From assembly GCF_001547525.1 (NCBI RefSeq), contig NZ_CM003768.1, positions 1-64,000 on the forward strand: a DNA stretch of 64,000 bases, read 5' to 3'. Position numbers and translations under genes: made by a program. Source of the stretch: Burkholderia anthina (GTDB taxonomy: Bacteria; Pseudomonadota; Gammaproteobacteria; Burkholderiales; Burkholderiaceae). The notes beneath the pieces are model-generated. The model worked only from the letters and a program-made list of their open reading frames with translations. It made no database searches and was not told the origin of the DNA. Below, one piece after another: positions 49,764-59,528 of the stretch (within the stretch, counting starts at the first letter, position 1; each line of letters starts with the position of its first letter).

Positions 49764-49794
49764 CGGCCGGGGCGCTGCGCTCCGAACGCCGTAC

Positions 49795-49827
49795 CAAAAG
49801 AAAAAGCGCCCGCAGGGCGCTTTTTTC
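49795..49827. terminator. Bidirectional terminator, cyaY / mrcA
   Basis: AAGCGCCC and GGGCGCTT pair around GCA, with A run to the left and T run to the right. It serves both converging genes. Confidence 0.92.
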
Positions 49828-49844
49828 ATGGCCGTGGCTGCGCG

Positions 49845-52238
49845 TCAGTGGCCGCGGAACAGGTTCATGATGTCCTGCTTTTCCTGTTCGTCGACGTGCG
49901 GCACCGCTTCGTCGACGTCCTGCGCGGCCGGCGCCTGCGGCACGCCGACCGTCGACACGAAGCCGTGACCGGGCGTGAACTCGGTGAAGTACAGTTCGCC
50001 GCCGAGCGACTCGACGCCTTCAGGCACCGTCGGCTTGAACTCCGGCACGCCCTTCAGCGCCGCACCCATGTAGTCGATCCAGACCGGCAGCGACAGGCCG
50101 CCGCCGGTTTCGCGATCGCCGAGGCTGCGCGGATTGTCGTAGCCGATCCATGCGATCGCGGCGAGCGTGTGCTGGTAGCCGGCGAACCACGCGTCGTGCG
50201 AGTCGTTCGTCGTGCCGGTCTTGCCCGCGAGATCGGTGCGCTTCAGCACGTTGGTCCGCGCGCCCGTGCCGCGCTGCGCGACGCTCTGCAGCAGGCTGTT
50301 CATCACGTAGGCGTTGCGCGCATCGATCGCGCGCGGCGCATTCTGCTCGGCGACGAGCGGCTGCGCGCGCGCGACGATCGCGCCGTTCGGATCGGTGACT
50401 TCGGCGATCAGGTACGGATTGACGCGGTAGCCGCCGTTCGCGAAGACCGAGTACGCGCCGGCCATCTGCAGCGGCGTGACCTGGCCGGCGCCGAGCGCCA
50501 TCGGCAGGTAGGCCGGATGGCGCTCGGCGTCGAAGCCGAAGCGCGTGATGTATTGCTGCGCGTATTTCGTGCCGATGTGGTTCAGGATCCGGATCGACAC
50601 GAGGTTGCGCGAACGCTGCAGCGCGGTGCGCATCGACATCGGGCCCTCGAAGCCGCCGCCGTAGTTCTTCGGCTCCCACGGCTGGCCGCCCGTTTCCGCG
50701 GCGCTGAAATACAGCGGGCCGTCGTTGATCACGGTGGCCGGCCCGAGGCCCTTGTCGAGCGACGCCGAGTAGATGAACGGCTTGAACGACGAACCGGGCT
50801 GCCGCCACGCCTGCGTGACGTGGTTGAACTTGTTCTTGTTGTAGTCGAAGCCGCCGACGAGCGAGCGGATCGCCCCGTCCTGCGGGACGATCGACAGGAA
50901 CGCGCCTTCGACCTGCGGCAACTGCGTGATCGACCACTTGCCGGCATCGCTCTTCACCACGCGGACGATCGCGCCGGGGCGGATGCGGCGGTTCGGCTGC
51001 GCGTTGGCGGACAGCGCGCTCGACGCGAAGCGCAGGTTGTCGCCGTCGATCGTCGCATTGCTGCCGTCGATGAACGCGACCGTGATCTGGCGCGGGCTCG
51101 CGGCCGTCACGACCGCGGCGATCAGTTCGCCGTTGTCGGGGTGCTCGAGCAGCGCGTCGTCGATCGCCTGTTCACGATCGTCGGCACCGGCCGGCAGCTC
51201 GATGAAGCCCTCCGGCCCGCGATAGCCGTGGCGGCGCTCGTAATCCATGATGCCCTTGCGCAGCGCGGTGTATGCGACCTGCTGGTCCGCGGAATCGATC
51301 GTCGTGACGACGTTGAAGCCGCGCGTGTAGGTTTCCTCGCGATACTGCGCGTACATCATCTGTCTGACCATTTCGGCGACGTACTCGGCGTGCACGCTGA
51401 AATCGCGGCCCGGCCCCTTGACGACGAGCGGCTGCGCGGACGCTTCGTCGTACTGCTCTCGCGTGATGAAGTTCAGCTCGAGCATCCGCTGGAGGATGTA
51501 TTCCTGGCGCACCTTCGCGCGTTTCGGGTTGACGACCGGGTTGTACGCGGACGGCGCCTTCGGCAGCCCCGCGAGCATCGCGGCTTCCGCGAGCGTGATG
51601 TCCTTCAGGTCCTTGCCGAAATAGACCCGCGCCGCGCTCGCGAAGCCGTACGCGCGCTGGCCGAGATAGATCTGATTCATGTAGACCTCGAGAATCTGAT
51701 CCTTCGTCAGCGCGCGCTCGATCCGGTACGCGAGCAGCATCTCGTAGATCTTGCGCGTGTAGGTCTTCTCGCTCGACAGGAAGAAGTTGCGCGCGACCTG
51801 CATCGTGATCGTGCTCGCGCCCTGCGACGCGTGGCCGTTCGTCAGCGCGACGAAGCCGGCGCGGATGATGCCGGTGAGGTCGACGCCGCCGTGATCGTAG
51901 AAGCGCGCGTCCTCGATCGCGAGGATTGCCTTCTTCAGCGAGTCGGGCACGTCCTTGAAATGGACGACGTCGCGGCGCTCCTCGCCGAATTCGCCGATCA
52001 GCACGTGATCGGACGTATAGATGCGCAGCGGCACCTTCGGGCGGTAGTCGGTCAGCGCATCGAGCGACGGCATGTTCGGCCAGGCCACGACGAGCGCGTA
52101 GCCGAGCACGAGGCCGCCGGCCACGACGAGGGCCACGCACATCGCGGCGAAGCCGAGCAGGACTTTGAGCCACCAGGGCCGCTTCTTCGGCTCCGGAGCG
52201 GGAGGCGGGGACGTAGGAGTCGTGGATTGCATAGGCAT
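49845..52238 (-). CDS. mrcA: Penicillin-binding protein 1A (transglycosylase/transpeptidase)
   Basis: A 797-residue bifunctional peptidoglycan synthase. A cytosolic N-terminus of about 24 residues is followed by one membrane anchor (about 25-50). The glycosyltransferase domain has EDARFYDHGGVD at 109-120 and GASTITMQVARNFF. The transpeptidase domain has the active-site serine in GSSFKPF (about residue 480), the SRN motif and AGKTGTT near 670. An OB-like insert lies between the two domains. It diverges from pilM, as in many proteobacteria; 220 bp separate them. Confidence 0.97.
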   Translation of the reverse strand: MPMQSTTPTSPPPAPEPKKRPWWLKVLLGFAAMCVALVVAGGLVLGYALVVAWPNMPSLDALTDYRPKVPLRIYTSDHVLIGEFGEERRDVVHFKDVPDSLKKAILAIEDARFYDHGGVDLTGIIRAGFVALTNGHASQGASTITMQVARNFFLSSEKTYTRKIYEMLLAYRIERALTKDQILEVYMNQIYLGQRAYGFASAARVYFGKDLKDITLAEAAMLAGLPKAPSAYNPVVNPKRAKVRQEYILQRMLELNFITREQYDEASAQPLVVKGPGRDFSVHAEYVAEMVRQMMYAQYREETYTRGFNVVTTIDSADQQVAYTALRKGIMDYERRHGYRGPEGFIELPAGADDREQAIDDALLEHPDNGELIAAVVTAASPRQITVAFIDGSNATIDGDNLRFASSALSANAQPNRRIRPGAIVRVVKSDAGKWSITQLPQVEGAFLSIVPQDGAIRSLVGGFDYNKNKFNHVTQAWRQPGSSFKPFIYSASLDKGLGPATVINDGPLYFSAAETGGQPWEPKNYGGGFEGPMSMRTALQRSRNLVSIRILNHIGTKYAQQYITRFGFDAERHPAYLPMALGAGQVTPLQMAGAYSVFANGGYRVNPYLIAEVTDPNGAIVARAQPLVAEQNAPRAIDARNAYVMNSLLQSVAQRGTGARTNVLKRTDLAGKTGTTNDSHDAWFAGYQHTLAAIAWIGYDNPRSLGDRETGGGLSLPVWIDYMGAALKGVPEFKPTVPEGVESLGGELYFTEFTPGHGFVSTVGVPQAPAAQDVDEAVPHVDEQEKQDIMNLFRGH

Positions 52239-52458
52239 ACCGGAAAACAGTCCCGCGATTATAGCTGCCCGGTAAGACCGGCCCTGACGCGGGGGCCGCC
52301 CGTCGAAAAGCCGCGGATCGGCGTGCCGTCAGCATAGTCCGTGCACGGCCGCCGCGAACCGATTCTGGCCGTTTGGCCGACTGTCGGCCGCGCGCGCCGC
52401 TTTGCAGAATCAGGTCTCGGAAACGCGGCGTGGGCCGCGACGATCTCGGGAGGCTGGG

Positions 52459-53382
52459 ATGGCAGGACGATGGGTGGCGCGGTTTGTACAGGGCAGGCAT
52501 CGGTCGACGGGAATCGACGTCGGCGCGCACGAGGTGAGGGTCGCCGTGGTCAGCGGGCGCGGCCGGGGCACGGAGGTGTGCGTCGAGGGGCTCGAGCGGG
52601 AACCGGTCGGGCTGGCGGATGGGCCGGAAGACGCGCGCTGGGCAGCGGTCGCACGAGCGCTGGCGGCGGCCGTGTCGCGGCTGTCGGCGTCCGATGTGCG
52701 GTGCGACGCGCGCGGCGTGATGGCGCTGCACGATGACGAGATGCGCACCGCGACGCTCGATCTGGCCGGGCGCGGCGACATCGCGGACGCCGCGCGGCAG
52801 GCCGCCGAACGCCTCTCGGGGCTGGCGCCGGACAGTCTCGCGTTCGACTGGCGGCACTACGGCGGCGTGCGGTCCGGCGAGATCGCGGTGGCGGTGGCGC
52901 CGCTGGCGCTGCTCGAGCGGCGGATCGACGTGGCTGCGCAGGCCGGTATCGACCTGACGGTGATCGACGGCGAGTCGGCCGCCGTGCTGCGTGCGTTGCG
53001 CTATGCCGCGCAGTTCGAACCCGATGCGCAGCGCGCCTATGCCGTGCTGTGGTTCTGCGACGCAGGGGTGCGCGGCTGGCGGATCGAGGGCCCGTCGGCC
53101 ATCCCGGTGCTGACGCTGTCCGGCACGTTGCCGGAAGCGCTTCCCGACGCGTTGCGCCGGCGCTCGTTCGGGGCCGTCCATTGCGTACTCGTCGCCGGGG
53201 ACGAGCGATGTATCGCCCGATTCGATACATCCGTCGCAGAGATTGGCGATGTGCTCGGCACGGCGGCGGTTCCGTTCGACTGCACGGGTTGGGACGGGCA
53301 GCCGTGCGTGCGCGCCGGCGTGCGGGGCGGCCCGGCGTTTGCCGTCGCGTTCGGGCTGGCGTTGCGCGGGGTGTGGGAATGA
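52459..53382 (+). CDS. pilM: Type IV pilus assembly protein PilM-like
   Basis: A 307-residue actin-like cytosolic protein expected to bind the N-terminal peptide of PilN. GIDVGAHEVRVAVVS near residues 19-33 is the phosphate-1 type motif, and WFCDAGVRGWRI marks a second nucleotide-binding strand. ATG 52459 follows a GGGAGG site; a longer frame begins at 52402. The sequence is divergent from typical PilM, so the call leans on the order pilM-N-O-Q next to mrcA. Confidence 0.82.
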   Translation: MAGRWVARFVQGRHRSTGIDVGAHEVRVAVVSGRGRGTEVCVEGLEREPVGLADGPEDARWAAVARALAAAVSRLSASDVRCDARGVMALHDDEMRTATLDLAGRGDIADAARQAAERLSGLAPDSLAFDWRHYGGVRSGEIAVAVAPLALLERRIDVAAQAGIDLTVIDGESAAVLRALRYAAQFEPDAQRAYAVLWFCDAGVRGWRIEGPSAIPVLTLSGTLPEALPDALRRRSFGAVHCVLVAGDERCIARFDTSVAEIGDVLGTAAVPFDCTGWDGQPCVRAGVRGGPAFAVAFGLALRGVWE

Positions 53383-54035
53383 TGGCCGGTCACGTGGCGG
53401 CAAACGAGGGCGCGGCGAGTGCGGCCGGGCAGGCGGTACAGGCGGTACTCGGCGACTTCAATCTGCTGCCGTACCGCGAGCGGTTGGCGCAGGCGTTGCG
53501 GCGACGCCGGGCCGCGCAGTTCAGTGTGGCGGTGCTGCTCGGCGTGCTCGGCGCCGGGCTGTGGACGGGCGCTGCCGTGCTGTCGCGGTGGCGGGTGGAC
53601 GCCGAGCGCGCCGGCGCGGAGGCACGGCTGCGGCAGTTGCAGCCACAGGTGGCTGCCGCGACGCGCGCCGCCCATGCCGCCGCCGCCGTCGCGCGGCGCG
53701 ACGCGCAGGCGGCGGCGCTGGCCGCGCCCTACCGGCGCGTGGCGGGGTTGCTGGCGACCCTGGAGCAGGTGCGCGTCGATCATGTCCGGCTCGACGCGCT
53801 GCGCATGACGTCCACCGGCGCCGTGCTCGATGCGCGCGCCGCGAGTTACCGGGCGGCTGCGCGATGGCTCGCCGCGATGGCGCGCGAGCAGCGCGACTGG
53901 CGGATCGATATAGACACGTTGAAGCCGGCGTCGGATGGGCCGGCTTCGACGGCCGGGATGCCTTTTCGGTTCTCCGTGCAGTTGCGCTGGCACGACGCGA
54001 CGTCGTCGCGGAAGGTATCGGGAGGTGGCGCATGA
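53379..54035 (+). CDS. pilN: Type IV pilus assembly protein PilN
   Basis: A 218-residue bitopic membrane protein of the inner-membrane alignment complex. The cytosolic N-terminus contains FNLLPYRE at 27-34, the PilM-binding motif of the family (INLLPWRE in others). One membrane helix spans about 46-68, followed by a coiled coil rich in Ala and Arg and a ferredoxin-like C-terminal domain. Its ATG overlaps the pilM stop (ATGA), and pilO overlaps its own stop. Confidence 0.88.
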   Translation: MMAGHVAANEGAASAAGQAVQAVLGDFNLLPYRERLAQALRRRRAAQFSVAVLLGVLGAGLWTGAAVLSRWRVDAERAGAEARLRQLQPQVAAATRAAHAAAAVARRDAQAAALAAPYRRVAGLLATLEQVRVDHVRLDALRMTSTGAVLDARAASYRAAARWLAAMAREQRDWRIDIDTLKPASDGPASTAGMPFRFSVQLRWHDATSSRKVSGGGA

Positions 54036-54898
54036 CGGCGCTCGTGCATTGGCCGGCGCCGCTCGAAGGCGCCGCGCCGGGCCGCATGTCGCGCGTGTCG
54101 CCGGCGGCCGTGCATGCCGCCGGTTGCGTGCTGGCATTCGCGGCCGTGCTGGCGGGCGGCATTCATCTGGTAAATGCGGCCGACTTGAGCGGGCTTGCCC
54201 ATAGTCGCGCGTTGCTTGCCGCGGCGCAGGCGCGTGCGGCCGACGCGCAACGCATGCTTGCATCCGCCGCACAACGGCGCGACGGGCATCATGCGTCGAC
54301 GCGCGACGATCGCTTGCCGCCGGCGCCGGAGTGGGCCGCGCTGATGCTGGAACTGGCCGATCTGGCCTCGTCCAGCGGGCTGCACGGCGTGTCGATCGAA
54401 CCGCAGCGCGCCGATGGCGCGGCACCGGACGGCAGGCGCACCGTGCATATCGCCGCGGATGGCGGTTTCAGTGCGCTGCTGCATCTGGTTGGCGGGCTGG
54501 CGCGCTTTCCGGTGCTGGCCGTTCCGTCGGCGCTGCGTATCGAGCGTGGCGTGTCGGCGGAGCGGGTGGACATGTCCATCGACGTGTTTCCGGCGCTGCC
54601 GGCGATATCGGCCGCGGAGGGCAACACGCCGGTTCGCGCCGTTGCGCCCGGCGCCGATCCGTTCGGCGAGGCTGGCCTGGCCGAGGCGGCGGGGCACGCC
54701 GCGCGCCTTGCCGGCACGATTCGCGATGCGCGTGCCGGTCTCGCGTTGTTCGACGACGGCGACGGCACGTTCACGACCGTTGCACCGGGCGAGGTGTTGG
54801 GGGCCGCGCGCGTGGTGCGCATCGAGCGCGCGGCCGTGATGCTCGCGACGGTGGACGGATCGCAGCGGCTCGTCCTGGACGACGGAGGCCGGCCGTGA
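54032..54898 (+). CDS. pilO: PilO with a PilP-like C-terminal domain
   Basis: A 288-residue protein with one membrane helix at about 27-49 and a PilO-like periplasmic region to about 200. From DPFGEA at 209 to the end, the sequence (LAGTIRDARAGLALF, GTFTTVAPGEVLGAARVV) resembles the homology domain of PilP, the lipoprotein that links PilNO to PilQ. No separate pilP lies between this gene and pilQ, so one chain may do both jobs. The start and stop overlap neighbours as ATGA and GTGA. Confidence 0.8.
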   Translation: MTALVHWPAPLEGAAPGRMSRVSPAAVHAAGCVLAFAAVLAGGIHLVNAADLSGLAHSRALLAAAQARAADAQRMLASAAQRRDGHHASTRDDRLPPAPEWAALMLELADLASSSGLHGVSIEPQRADGAAPDGRRTVHIAADGGFSALLHLVGGLARFPVLAVPSALRIERGVSAERVDMSIDVFPALPAISAAEGNTPVRAVAPGADPFGEAGLAEAAGHAARLAGTIRDARAGLALFDDGDGTFTTVAPGEVLGAARVVRIERAAVMLATVDGSQRLVLDDGGRP

Positions 54899-56520
54899 CG
54901 AAGTACCGTTGTGGGGCGATTGCCATCTGGGCCGGCATGATGGCGGCCGGCGCAAGCGCGTCGTTGCCGCCGCTGCCGGCGGTGTGGCCTGCCGGATCCA
55001 CGGATGTGCCGGTGCCGCGCTTGCCGCCGCAGGTGGCTGACGGCATGGACGGCGCGGTCGCGCAGGACGCCGGCCCGCCGCCGTTGGAACAGGCGGCGCG
55101 TGCGGCGCTGCGGACGGAAACCGCTGCACCGGGCCCCGCGCTGGAGGGACCGCCGATTCCGCTGGGGCCGCCGGCCCGGATGAGCGACGCCGCGGCCCGG
55201 CAACCGGGCGATGCGGACGACGCACGGCGGATCTCGCTGAATCTGCAGGGCGTCGGGCTCGCGGCTGCGTTCGACGCGATCGCGCGGTTCACGGGGCTCA
55301 ACATCGTCGTCGGCGAACAGGTGCGGGGCACGGTGACGTTACGTCTGAACAATGTCGGCTGGCGCGACGCATTCGATACGCTGCTCGACACGCACGGGCT
55401 CGCGATGTCCCGGCGCGGCAACGTGATCTGGGTCACACCGGCAGCCGAGCTGGCTGCGCGCGAACGCGAGCGCTTCGACATGCACGCGCGGGCCGCCGAT
55501 CTGGAGCCGCTCGCGAGCCGTACGTTCGTGCTGCACTATCCGCGCGCGCAGGACGTGCAACGGCTGCTGGCCGGCGCGACCGGCCAACGCCTGCTGTCGA
55601 AGCGCGGCGCCGCGGCGGCCGATCCGCGCACGAACCTGCTGTTCGTGACCGATCTCGCGCCGCGCATCGCGCAGATCGCCGGCCTGATCGACGCGATCGA
55701 CCGGCCGTCGCGGCAGGTCCGGATCGAGGCCCGCATCGTCGAAGGCGAGCACGGTTTCTCGCGCAGCCTCGGCGCGCGTGTCGCGCTGCGTGCGCAGGGG
55801 CGGCCGTCGCCGGCCGACGGCACGCCCTTCACGGCGGACACGCGCAACGCGCTCGATCTCGCCGCTCGGCCGCTCGGCGGCTTCGACGCGGCCACCGCCG
55901 GCTTCACGCTGTTCGCCGCGCCGCTCAGCCGCGTACTCGACATCGAGCTGAGCGCGCTGGAGGCGCAGGGTCGGGGCCAGATCGTTTCGCGTCCGCGGGT
56001 GGTGACGGCCGACCGCGTCAAGGCCATCGTCGAGCAGGGTTCCGAACTCCCGTACCAGGCGAAGGTCGGTAATGGCATGAGCGGCGTGCAGTTCCGCCGC
56101 GCGACGCTCAAGCTGGAGGTCGAGCCGCAGATCACGCCGGATGGGCGCGTGGTGCTCGATCTCGACGTGACGAAGGACAGCGTCGGGGAGCCGACCGCAG
56201 CGGGCCCCGCGATCCACACGAAGCACGTGCAGACGCGCGTCGAGGTCGAGAACGGCGGGACGGTCGCGATCGGCGGCATCTACGAGCAACTGAACCGGAA
56301 CGATGTGACGCGGGTGCCGCTCTTGGGCAAAATACCGCTTCTGGGCGCGCTTTTCCGGCACCGCGCGCAGCGCGACCAGCGCCACGAACTGGTCGTCTTC
56401 ATCACGCCGACCGTCGTCGACGCGCGTTGCGGCGCGCCCGGCGCGGGCGGCGCGGATGCCGAGAAAACGGGGCCGGAAGCCGCCGGCGCAGGCTCGACAA
56501 GGCAGCCGCTTTGCCAGTAA
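54895..56520 (+). CDS. pilQ: Type IV pilus secretin PilQ
   Basis: A 541-residue outer-membrane secretin through which the pilus passes. The start is GTG 54895, overlapping the pilO stop; a signal peptide ends near ASAS (about 23). A low-complexity Pro/Ala stretch is followed by an STN/N0 domain near 113-185, an N1 domain ([15 protein letters not shown]) and the secretin domain, with [17 protein letters not shown] near 448-464 and [14 protein letters not shown] after it. It lacks the N-terminal AMIN domains of long PilQ (over 700 aa), so it is of the short, HofQ-like size. Confidence 0.92.
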   Translation: MTKYRCGAIAIWAGMMAAGASASLPPLPAVWPAGSTDVPVPRLPPQVADGMDGAVAQDAGPPPLEQAARAALRTETAAPGPALEGPPIPLGPPARMSDAAARQPGDADDARRISLNLQGVGLAAAFDAIARFTGLNIVVGEQVRGTVTLRLNNVGWRDAFDTLLDTHGLAMSRRGNVIWVTPAAELAARERERFDMHARAADLEPLASRTFVLHYPRAQDVQRLLAGATGQRLLSKRGAAAADPRTNLLFVTDLAPRIAQIAGLIDAIDRPSRQVRIEARIVEGEHGFSRSLGARVALRAQGRPSPADGTPFTADTRNALDLAARPLGGFDAATAGFTLFAAPLSRVLDIELSALEAQGRGQIVSRPRVVTADRVKAIVEQGSELPYQAKVGNGMSGVQFRRATLKLEVEPQITPDGRVVLDLDVTKDSVGEPTAAGPAIHTKHVQTRVEVENGGTVAIGGIYEQLNRNDVTRVPLLGKIPLLGALFRHRAQRDQRHELVVFITPTVVDARCGAPGAGGADAEKTGPEAAGAGSTRQPLCQ

Positions 56521-56560
56521 GCTGCGCCACACACCAGCAAGATTGAAGCAGAGGAAGCCG

Positions 56561-57115
56561 TTGCAAGCGCGGGACCCACATGCAAACGTATTTTTCGTCG
56601 GCCTTATGGGAGCGGGTAAGACCACCGTGGGCCGTGCGGTCGCGCGTCGTCTCGACAGGACGTTCTTCGACTCCGACCACGAAATCGAGGCCCGTACGGG
56701 CGCGCGCATTCCGGTGATCTTCGAGCTGGAGGGCGAGGCCGGGTTTCGCGATCGTGAAACGCAGGTGATCGCCGATCTCACGCAGCGCGAGAACATCGTG
56801 CTCGCCACGGGCGGCGGCGCGGTGCTGCGCCCGGAAAATCGCGACAGCCTGAAAAGCCACGGCATCGTCGTCTACCTGCGCGCCAATCCGCACGATCTGT
56901 GGCTGCGCACGCGCAAGGACAAGAACCGCCCGCTGTTGCAGACGGAAGATCCGAAGGGGCGTCTCGAAGCGCTGTATGAAGTGCGCGACCCGCTGTACCG
57001 CGAATGCGCGGATTTCGTCATCGAGACCGGCCGCCCGTCGGTCAACGGCCTCGTCAACATGGTGCTGATGCAACTCGAACTGGCCGGCGTCATCGCCAAG
57101 CCGCTACAAGCATGA
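56561..57115 (+). CDS. aroK: Shikimate kinase
   Basis: A 184-residue kinase that phosphorylates shikimate in chorismate synthesis. Walker A is GLMGAGKTT at 14-22; [11 protein letters not shown] and the GGGAV motif (ATGGGAVLR) bind shikimate. TTG 56561 is taken as the start because a GAGGA site lies 5 bp upstream and the protein then has the family length. The aroB start overlaps its stop. Confidence 0.95.
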   Translation: MQARDPHANVFFVGLMGAGKTTVGRAVARRLDRTFFDSDHEIEARTGARIPVIFELEGEAGFRDRETQVIADLTQRENIVLATGGGAVLRPENRDSLKSHGIVVYLRANPHDLWLRTRKDKNRPLLQTEDPKGRLEALYEVRDPLYRECADFVIETGRPSVNGLVNMVLMQLELAGVIAKPLQA

Positions 57116-58191
57116 TTACTGTCAACGTCGATCTGGGCGACCGCGCCTATCCGATTCATATTGGCGCCGGCCTGATCGGCCGCGCCGAGCTGTTCGCGCC
57201 CCACATCAAGGGTTCGTCCGTCACGATCGTCACGAACACGACGGTCGATCCGCTCTACGGCGACGCGCTGCGCGCGGCGCTCGCACCGCTCGGCAAGCGC
57301 GTGTCGACGGTCGTGCTGCCGGACGGCGAGGCGTACAAGAACTGGGAAACGCTGAATCTGATCTTCGACGGCCTGCTGACGGATCACGCCGATCGCAAGA
57401 CGACGCTCGTCGCGCTCGGCGGCGGCGTGGTCGGCGACATGACGGGCTTTGCGGCCGCGTGCTACATGCGCGGCGTGCCGTTCATCCAGGTGCCGACGAC
57501 GCTGCTGTCGCAGGTCGATTCGTCGGTCGGCGGCAAGACGGGCATTAACCACCCGCTCGGCAAGAACATGATCGGCGCGTTCTACCAGCCGCAGGCCGTG
57601 ATCGCGGACATCGGCGCGCTGACGACGCTGCCCGATCGCGAACTGGCGGCCGGCGTGGCCGAAGTCATCAAGACGGGCGCGATCGCCGATGCCGAGTTCT
57701 TCGACTGGATCGAGGCGAACGTCGATGCGCTGAACCGTCGCGAGCCCGCGGCGCTCGCGCATGCGGTGAAGCGTTCATGCGAGATCAAGGCGAGCGTCGT
57801 CGCGGCCGACGAGCGCGAAGGCGGCCTGCGCGCGATCCTGAACTTCGGCCACACGTTCGGCCATGCGATCGAGGCCGGGCTCGGCTACGGCGAATGGCTG
57901 CACGGCGAGGCGGTCGGCTGCGGGATGGTGATGGCGGGCGACCTGTCGGTGCGGCTCGGCCTCCTCGACGAAGCGTCGCGGCAGCGCCTCGATGCGGTGA
58001 TCGCGGCCGCGCACCTGCCGACCCGCGGGCCCGCGCTCGGCGACGCGCGCTACATGGATCTGATGCGCGTCGACAAGAAGGCCGAGGCCGGCGCGATCAA
58101 GTTCATCCTGCTGAAGCGATTCGGCGATACGTTGATCACGCAGGCGCCGGACGAAGCGGTATTCGCTACACTGGCGCAGACGACCGGCTAA
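57112..58191 (+). CDS. aroB: 3-dehydroquinate synthase
   Basis: A 359-residue NAD-dependent enzyme that cyclises DAHP, the second step of the shikimate pathway. [19 protein letters not shown] begins at residue 103 and [20 protein letters not shown] follows; metal-binding residues are in [12 protein letters not shown] and the HGEAV motif ([11 protein letters not shown]). ATG 57112 overlaps the aroK stop as ATGA. Confidence 0.98.
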   Translation: MITVNVDLGDRAYPIHIGAGLIGRAELFAPHIKGSSVTIVTNTTVDPLYGDALRAALAPLGKRVSTVVLPDGEAYKNWETLNLIFDGLLTDHADRKTTLVALGGGVVGDMTGFAAACYMRGVPFIQVPTTLLSQVDSSVGGKTGINHPLGKNMIGAFYQPQAVIADIGALTTLPDRELAAGVAEVIKTGAIADAEFFDWIEANVDALNRREPAALAHAVKRSCEIKASVVAADEREGGLRAILNFGHTFGHAIEAGLGYGEWLHGEAVGCGMVMAGDLSVRLGLLDEASRQRLDAVIAAAHLPTRGPALGDARYMDLMRVDKKAEAGAIKFILLKRFGDTLITQAPDEAVFATLAQTTG

Positions 58192-58231
58192 CGGCGCCCG
58201 GATTCGCCGGCGCCGCCGACATGGAGGAGAC

Positions 58232-59440
58232 GTGAGCGAGACATCCAGCAGCACACTGCCCGAAGCCAGCCGCGCATCCGCCGCGCCGGTGGCCGAGCCG
58301 CCGACGCTCGCGGCGCTGGAAGCCCATCTCGCTCCGTATGCCGCGCACGCGTCGCAGTCGCGCGGCCGCCGCCATCCTGAACCGCCGCCGGCGGCGCGCA
58401 CCGAGTTCCAGCGCGATCGCGACCGCATCGTCCATTCGACTGCGTTTCGCCGGCTCGAATACAAGACCCAGGTCTTCGTCAATCACGAAGGCGACCTGTT
58501 CCGCACCCGCCTCACGCACAGCCTCGAAGTCGCGCAGATCGCGCGCTCGGTCGCACGCAACCTTCGACTGAACGAGGATCTCGTCGAAGCGATCTCGCTC
58601 GCGCACGATCTCGGCCATACGCCGTTCGGGCATGCCGGGCAGGACGCGCTGAATGCGTGCATGCGCGAGCACGGCGGCTTCGAGCACAACCTGCAGAGCC
58701 TCGCCGTGGTCGACGAGCTCGAGGAGCACTACGGCGCGTTCAACGGGCTGAACCTGTGCTTCGAGACGCGCGAAGGCATCCTGAAGCACTGCTCGCGCGA
58801 GAATGCGCGCAAGCTCGGCGCGCTCGGCGAGCGCTTCCTGCAGGGCCGCCAGCCGTCGCTCGAAGCGCAGCTCGCGAACATCGCCGACGAGATCGCCTAC
58901 AACAACCACGACGTCGACGACGGCCTGCGCTCGGGCCTGATCACGATCGAGCAGCTCGCGGAAGTCGAGCTGTGGCAGCGCCACTACGAAGCGGCGCTCG
59001 CGGAATTCCCGCACCTCGAAGGCCGCCGTCTCGTGCACGAGACGGTGCGCCGCATCATCAACACGCTGATCGTCGACCTGATCGACGAGACCACGCGCAA
59101 TCTCGCCCGCGTCGCGCCCGCGTCGCTCGACGACGTGCGCGCCGCGCCGCCGCTCGTGTCGCATAGCCCCGAGGTCGCCGCGCAGGCGGCAGCCCTCAAG
59201 CGCTTCCTGTTCAAGAACCTGTATCGCCACTACAAGGTGATGCGCATGGCGAGCAAGGCGCAACGCGTCGTCACGGGGCTGTTCGACGCGTTCATCGACG
59301 ATCCGCGCCTGCTGCCGCCGCCGTACCAGTCCGACGACGCGGCGCAGCAGCCGCGTCTCGTCGCGCACTACATCGCCGGCATGACCGACCGCTTCGCGCT
59401 GAAGGAATATCAGCGGCTGTTCGTCATCAACGACAACTGA
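58232..59440 (+). CDS. dgt: dGTP triphosphohydrolase-like protein
   Basis: A 402-residue HD-domain phosphohydrolase that probably splits triphosphate from deoxynucleoside triphosphates. The metal ligands are His96 in [16 protein letters not shown], His125-Asp126 in [14 protein letters not shown], and an Asp in [13 protein letters not shown]. It is the shorter Dgt-like type rather than the E. coli 505-residue enzyme. GTG 58232 follows a GGAGGA site. It lies 40 bp after aroB and likely shares its transcript. Confidence 0.93.
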   Translation: MSETSSSTLPEASRASAAPVAEPPTLAALEAHLAPYAAHASQSRGRRHPEPPPAARTEFQRDRDRIVHSTAFRRLEYKTQVFVNHEGDLFRTRLTHSLEVAQIARSVARNLRLNEDLVEAISLAHDLGHTPFGHAGQDALNACMREHGGFEHNLQSLAVVDELEEHYGAFNGLNLCFETREGILKHCSRENARKLGALGERFLQGRQPSLEAQLANIADEIAYNNHDVDDGLRSGLITIEQLAEVELWQRHYEAALAEFPHLEGRRLVHETVRRIINTLIVDLIDETTRNLARVAPASLDDVRAAPPLVSHSPEVAAQAAALKRFLFKNLYRHYKVMRMASKAQRVVTGLFDAFIDDPRLLPPPYQSDDAAQQPRLVAHYIAGMTDRFALKEYQRLFVINDN

Positions 59441-59476
59441 CTGTCATAAACGATCACTAGACTTCGCCGGTTCAAT
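59441..59476 (+). promoter_or_regulatory. Possible Pho box and promoter before ugpB
   Basis: CTGTCAT (59441-59447) equals the first half of the E. coli Pho box consensus. A second half CGATCAC (59451-59457) matches CTGTCAY in five of seven positions, but with a 3-bp rather than 4-bp gap. TTCAAT at 59471 could be the -10. In E. coli the ugp operon is PhoB-activated. The second half-site is weak, so this is a candidate only. Confidence 0.4.
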
Positions 59477-59528
59477 GGCGACGGGAATGTTGCACACGCT
59501 GTTGGTAACGTTTTCATAGGAGAGGTCG

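Noticed and set aside
49848-52337. An 829-codon plus-strand frame opposite mrcA
   Set aside because: Arg/Val/Asp-rich shadow composition; PBP1A motifs on the minus strand are decisive.
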